A DNA stretch of 64,000 bases from Orthonyx spaldingii (lineage: Eukaryota > Chordata > Aves > Passeriformes > Orthonychidae): contig VZTJ01005695.1 of NCBI GenBank assembly GCA_013397795.1, forward strand, positions 1-64,000, read 5' to 3'. The notes under the pieces are model-generated. The model had not been told where the DNA came from, did not search any database, and saw only the letters and a list, made by a program, of their open reading frames with translations. Position numbers and translations under genes: made by a program. Shown piece after piece: positions 59,374-64,000 of this stretch (within the stretch, counting starts at the first letter, position 1; each line of letters opens with the position of its first letter).

Positions 59374-61536
59374 AAATCAGTTGAATGGTGGAGGGCTGTG
59401 GTGCTGTGTTCACACCTGGAGTGGTACAGACGTATCCATTACCAATGAGGAAACAAAAGCTTTCCAGAAAGAGTTCCTTCAAACAGCAGCTGTGAGACAA
59501 CCTGCTGATGGCAGCGGACAAGTTGCTTTAATGTCATTGTCCCTTCCTGAACTTTGTGGGAGATTTGTGTTTGGAGAGTGCTGTCACGTTCGAGGGCGGC
59601 TCAGCCCCTGCCAGGGGGGAGCTCCGTGGCTCCTCACGGCTCTCCCTCACACAGGCAGGTGGCACACTGACTTTGAAGCAGAAGGGTTGGTGCCTGCACG
59701 TCCCTTTGTGCATGTCCCAGCGCTGAAAACAAATCCAGAGGCATTTTTCAACAGTTTGGCCCATAAACTTTCCAGTTTGTGCAAACCCCAGGAATGGTGA
59801 GAGGGCCTAGATTAATTTTGAAAACTTGGCATGGGAGATTCAGCTTGCATAAATTTAAAGGTAATGTGTGCTGGCAACAACAATACAAACCTCTCACGGT
59901 GCTGAGCTTTAAACTTTCCCCTTCCTCTGAGAAAAAGAAATTCCCATTGTCACTGGTAAGCCAGCAAAGTGAAAATCTCTCCAGAATACATCAACAGTAG
60001 GAAAAAGCAAAAATTACACCTTCAATTCATTAGGGAATGGAAAGCAGTGCAGAGAAAGTTAAGATTTTATTGTCAGTGACAGTCACGAGCCTTTGTTTGG
60101 AACATGAATTCCACACTAAAAAAAAATAGAGAAATAATTCTGCAAAGATGCAGAGGACAGCAAGGCTAATGCTATGTTTTTGGAGCACCCCTTTGCAAGT
60201 TCTATCTTAAGTGGGAAGAAACAAGGAGAAAAAATTAGCCTGGAATATAGGAATCTGTCATAATTCAGTGTAATTGATGGCAGGCAAAGGAAGTCAAACT
60301 GAAGGAGTATTTCATTAGAGCACACCCAGCCAGCTCGTGAAGCTGGCAGGCAGACAGTGAGAGCTGAACATTACAGCTGAGTGCTGGTGCTGCTTTTTGG
60401 CTCAGGCTGGTGGGGTTTTCGTGCCCAGCAATAACAGGCACAGTCATGTCTGTACAGAGGGGATCAAATTGAACACGGCTGAATACAGGATGGAGTAGAA
60501 TGAATTGAGGATGAGATGGTTGCCACAAGTGCCAGCAAATATGTTTCCTCTACAGAAAGATGGAAAAAAAATTAACACAAGCTGTTGTTACCACGGAATT
60601 ATTCCAACAGCATCCCACTTTTACCCTGTTGTCACCACTTTTTCCACATCTCTATCCCCTCCAAAAAGCAGTTTCTTTCTCGGAGAAGCTCCACATGAGT
60701 CATGCAGTTCCAAGTGTTTTGTCCTGTCAAAAATGCAGCTGTTCCTTCACCTGTGAGCAGACAACGACCAGGACAGTGTCATGGAGCTGCTTTATTTTGT
60801 TTCACATGAAAAATATCTAAAGGCAAAAAGCAAAAATGATCTTTCTGAATGTGTTTATGGAGGATGGGCTGTTGCTCCTGTAGAATTTATGTGCTGGTTG
60901 GACTTCACTGTTACTCTTTTCCTAATTGGAGTGGATTGGCTTTTGCACCTTCCTGAGGAGCACTCATTTCACTTCATATGGGGAGATGATTTTTCCTTAC
61001 TTAGCTTGCTTCCTATTCCCATAGCAGCTGGGAATAAAGAGCAGTGAATTCACCAGCAAATGTCACACTGGCTCTGTATCACACATCAACAGCATCCCCA
61101 CACACAGAAGTGAACCCAGTGTCTCTCCCCAAAATGCCAGGTGCCAACAGAGTACAGCATTCTGCTGAGCAAAGGCAGATGAAGCACCAGTGACACTGAC
61201 TGGGTGAGCAAAGGGGAATGAGAGAGTTTGTGCTGGGGAAAACTGGACACTGCACAGCTTAATTAGAATTAGAGTTCTTGTTTTGCAGTAATGAATTGTC
61301 ACACAAATACTAAAAGTCATCTCCTCATGTGGTGATTTCTCCTAAATTTCTCCGTCTGTAGCCATGGCTGAAGGAAATGTTTCCACAAAAGCTGGGTGTT
61401 TGACCCCTGGCTCTCTGCATGCTGCCCTGAGCAACTTCAGTTCACTGAAAAAATCAAACATGGCAAAATATATCAGTAAATAACACTGCTGTGTTTGCAT
61501 GACAGCACTGATGTATCACTGAGTGCAATAAGCAGG
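59374..61536. other. Single-copy non-coding DNA, no clear gene
   Basis: About 2.2 kb. An exon-like segment at 59,655-59,796 is listed separately. An 88-codon ATG-initiated frame at 60,781-61,047 has no recognised domain. Confidence 0.4.
59655..59796 (+). other. Exon-like segment, unidentified (weak)
   Basis: A strong acceptor (CTCTCCCTCACACAG) is followed by 142 bp open in one frame and an AATG/GTGAGA donor. The frame includes FEAEGLVPARPFVHVPALKT. A minus-strand frame is also open here. Unrecognised; possibly chance. Confidence 0.18.
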
Positions 61537-61722
61537 GAATCACAGAGTCCATGAGGGTGGGAAGGACAAATCCAGCTCGCCCTGCACTGCCAAGGCCCCC
61601 ACTAAACCAGGCTCCCACATGCCACGTGGACAAGTCTTTAAAATCCCCCCAGGGATGGTGACTGCAGCCTGTTCCCGTGCTGGACACACCTCTGGAGAAG
61701 GAGGTTTTCCTAACAGCCAAGA
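61537..61722 (-). mobile_element. CR1 LINE fragment, antisense
   Basis: The CR1 3' end 'gaatcacagagtccatgagg' is followed by 'actgccaaggcccccactaa', 'aaaatccccccagggatggt' and 'gttttcctaacagccaag'. It is the same general variant as 39,687-39,935 and about 185 bp. Confidence 0.87.
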
Positions 61723-63528
61723 ATAATAATCATAGGATATAATAGAAGGATGTGGGGGGAAAAAGCCAAAGGATTCTGTGGACCTTTACTCTAGATAGCA
61801 TTTTGGATTAATAACTATCCTAAATTGTCCTTGAATTTGGGACTACAAAACTAAATGTACAGAGAATAAACTTTACAAGGAGAGAAATGTGAAACAGAAT
61901 TCAACCAAGCTTGTGGCTGCACATGGAAACATGGAAAATAACAGGAAAAAAAGGAGTGGTTTAGTTTTTGGTACCACCTATTAACAAATTTCTCTGTTTC
62001 TGGAGTTTAAATTGTAGTGAGCCATAATTACTGAGTAAATACATATTTCAAATGAATTCAGTTTGGGGCAAGCTTCAGCTAACTTTTTAAGCTCGAGATA
62101 AATTGTGCATCTGAGTGCTTACTGCATTGCAAAGAAGTTCATCATTTTGTTTGACTAGATGTCAGTTCTTTTTATAGGATTGTAATGGTTTTAAATTGAA
62201 GTCACAAAATTATGAGAGGGTGATTAAAAGATTTGCTGTCATCAGATCAAAATTTAGAGAAATACTTTAAGCTGAGGAATATATTTTCAGGTCAATGAGC
62301 AGGGTAATGGTTGAGCACTTTTCCATTCAAGTACAATTAGTATTTATGAATTATTAATCAAATCAATCCATTTGTTGCACATTAATTTGAAGAACTGTGT
62401 GGAAACATAGGTAATTCCTACTTCTCATGGTGTGAAGGCCACTGAGGAGTGGGCACTTGTCTAGGAAGATTCTTCAGAAAGGAACGAAGCCCATGGAAAA
62501 TCTTGTTCAACCCCAAAATTAGAGAAATGGAGGAGCTGTAGGAGGAGCCTACTGAGCACATGTCCCATCAAATGACACTAAGACTTTCTTTGTCCCATTT
62601 TCCCCCTCCAGCAGAGCAATTCTGGCCTCAGCCTTGTAGCTTGTGTGATTTCTCTCCATTCTCATGGCCAAAGCCACTGAAAGATGTACAAGGCAGCACT
62701 GAAAATGGGGTGATGGCAGCAACCACTGCACACTCACATTCCCTGGTTGTCATTCAGAGAGCTGAGGCAGAGATTTCCATCCAGAAATATCCCGGTAGCC
62801 ATTTCCATTTTTTGATCTTTTATTTGGAATAGAGCCTCAATGTCCCATTTGCTTTGGTAGAAAATGTTTTGGTCACTGCAGGGAGTGGGAAACCCTCCGT
62901 GCACTCCTGTGGCCCAAAGGGGAGAGGGGACAGCCCCAGGAGTCTGGGTGCTGGAAGGGAGGGAGGGAGGGGGCTCCGTGTGCTGGACCAGGCACAGCAG
63001 CAGCTTCTCCAGGCCGGGATCAGGGATCCTTCGTCCTGCACTGAGCTGTCAGCCTGTTGCTATGGTGATCTCCAAGACACTGATGGATTTGCTGTGGTTA
63101 TGTAACACGTTCCAAAAAACCTCAACACAACCACTGGGCTCTTTGAACACTGTCAGTGGGTCTGGGAGTAGCCTGGACATCAGGACAGGCAATGGGCTTC
63201 ATCTGCTTTCATGTGAGCGGGTGTTTGGATAGAGGCAGAGGAGGGCCACGTGTCTGGGGTCAGATTTCCCCTCATCTGGTCACTGCTGCCTCTGGGCTGA
63301 CCAGCTGTGGCGTGTCCTGCTGAAGGTTTTGCTGCAAATCTGCTGGAGATTTTTGGGAGAGCACCATTCATGCTCATCTGCTCTCATGGATGTGAGCCAC
63401 CAAGTGCAGAATCCCCAGGCCCTCCATTTCATGCGCTCTCTGATTCTCTTGTTGCTTTCTGGATCCACAGAGTTGCACCCTAATCAAACTGATTACACCC
63501 AGCGTTCTCCCTATGCCTTTGTCAGGGT
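61723..63528. other. Single-copy non-coding DNA, no gene seen
   Basis: AT-rich to 62.4 kb, then GC-richer. It holds a short GGGA run (62,956-62,973). No repeat family or exon recognised. Confidence 0.4.
62956..62973. repeat. (GGGA)n short run
   Basis: About four GGGA/GGAG units in a purine-rich context. Confidence 0.8.
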
Positions 63529-63570
63529 ACCCTTCCCTTCCCTTCCCTTCCCTTCCCTTCCCTTCCCTTC
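63529..63570. repeat. (CCCTT)n pentanucleotide repeat entering a gap
   Basis: About eight perfect CCCTT units running directly into undetermined sequence. The true array is probably longer and could not be assembled. Confidence 0.95.
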
Positions 63571-63723
63571 NNNNNNNNNNNNNNNNNNNNNNNNNNNNNN
63601 NNNNNNNNNNNNNNNNNNNNNNNNNNNNNNNNNNNNNNNNNNNNNNNNNNNNNNNNNNNNNNNNNNNNNNNNNNNNNNNNNNNNNNNNNNNNNNNNNNNN
63701 NNNNNNNNNNNNNNNNNNNNNNN
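63571..63723. other. Assembly gap (153 N)
   Basis: Undetermined bases immediately after the CCCTT array; the gap length may not equal the real length. Confidence 1.
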
Positions 63724-63784
63724 TGTATTTGGGGCAGGTCCGTTTTTTTAAACCAGGCTTTCCTTTCCCCACCTCCCTCCCTGT

Positions 63785-63812
63785 ACACACACACACACAC
63801 ACACACACACAC
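63785..63812. repeat. (AC)14 microsatellite
   Basis: Fourteen uninterrupted AC units. Confidence 0.98.
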
Positions 63813-64000
63813 CATCTGCCATTCCTGGTTTTTTTTGGTTTCATGGAAATGTCATCTCTTTTTTAGAGCAGATGGATTCAGGTGGTTCCTGCTGGAGTTA
63901 AATGCCAGGGAGGGGCCTGTGCTGTGCAGCCGTGGGGGTGTGACAGTGTCCTGCCTGTGCCAATCCATGCCACACACACCAGGGCTACCAAACAAACACA
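63813..64000. other. Single-copy non-coding DNA to window end
   Basis: Nothing recognisable; runs off the window. Confidence 0.4.

Noticed and set aside
1..64000. tRNA, snRNA, 7SK, 5S or snoRNA genes; CRISPR arrays; bacterial operons
   Set aside because: No tRNA B-box with matching structure and no familiar small-RNA sequence was seen. The regular short repeats are microsatellites, and the sequence is vertebrate.

Overview
The window is non-coding nuclear DNA from a bird, most likely a songbird. The evidence is the repeat content: at least fifteen fragments of the CR1 LINE family, nearly all 5'-truncated, plus solo LTRs of endogenous retroviruses with TG...CA ends and intact target-site duplications. 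The rest is moderately AT-rich single-copy sequence. There is no operon, bacterial signal, CRISPR array, rRNA or recognisable tRNA. No multi-exon protein gene could be identified, so the window is either intergenic or part of a large intron.

Layout. 1-17 kb: mostly single-copy DNA with CR1 copies at 1.4, 5.5, 5.7, 12.8 and 17.3 kb and a short CpG-dense patch at 8.3 kb. 17-30 kb: a compact 261-bp solo LTR at 17.9 kb with 6-bp duplications (ERVK-like), CR1 copies at 23.7, 26.3 and 27.0 kb, and a probable LTR at 27.4 kb. 30-41 kb: an LTR-like block at 31.0 kb, then two copies of one ERVL-like LTR family in opposite orientation (31.6 kb plus, 38.9 kb minus). The second is inserted inside a CR1 copy with a perfect 5-bp duplication. 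41-50 kb: a second copy of the compact LTR (45.2 kb) and long single-copy stretches. 50.2-52.8 kb: a dense GC-rich cluster of LTR pieces interrupted by an assembly gap. 56.2-57.1 kb: another LTR-like element with a GA microsatellite. 58.4-59.4 kb: two CR1 copies arranged head to head. The right end has a CCCTT repeat running into a second assembly gap, then a CA microsatellite.

Coding content. The longest open frames are either CR1 remnants or fall within chance expectation. Several short stretches have exon-like form (acceptor, open frame, donor) and are listed with low confidence; none could be tied to a known protein, and I expect most to be false. The best-supported results are the precisely bounded LTR insertions, the nesting order (CR1 first, ERVL-like LTR second), and the two copies of the compact LTR family whose poly(A) signal lies almost against the TATA box. 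I saw no convincing new biological system.
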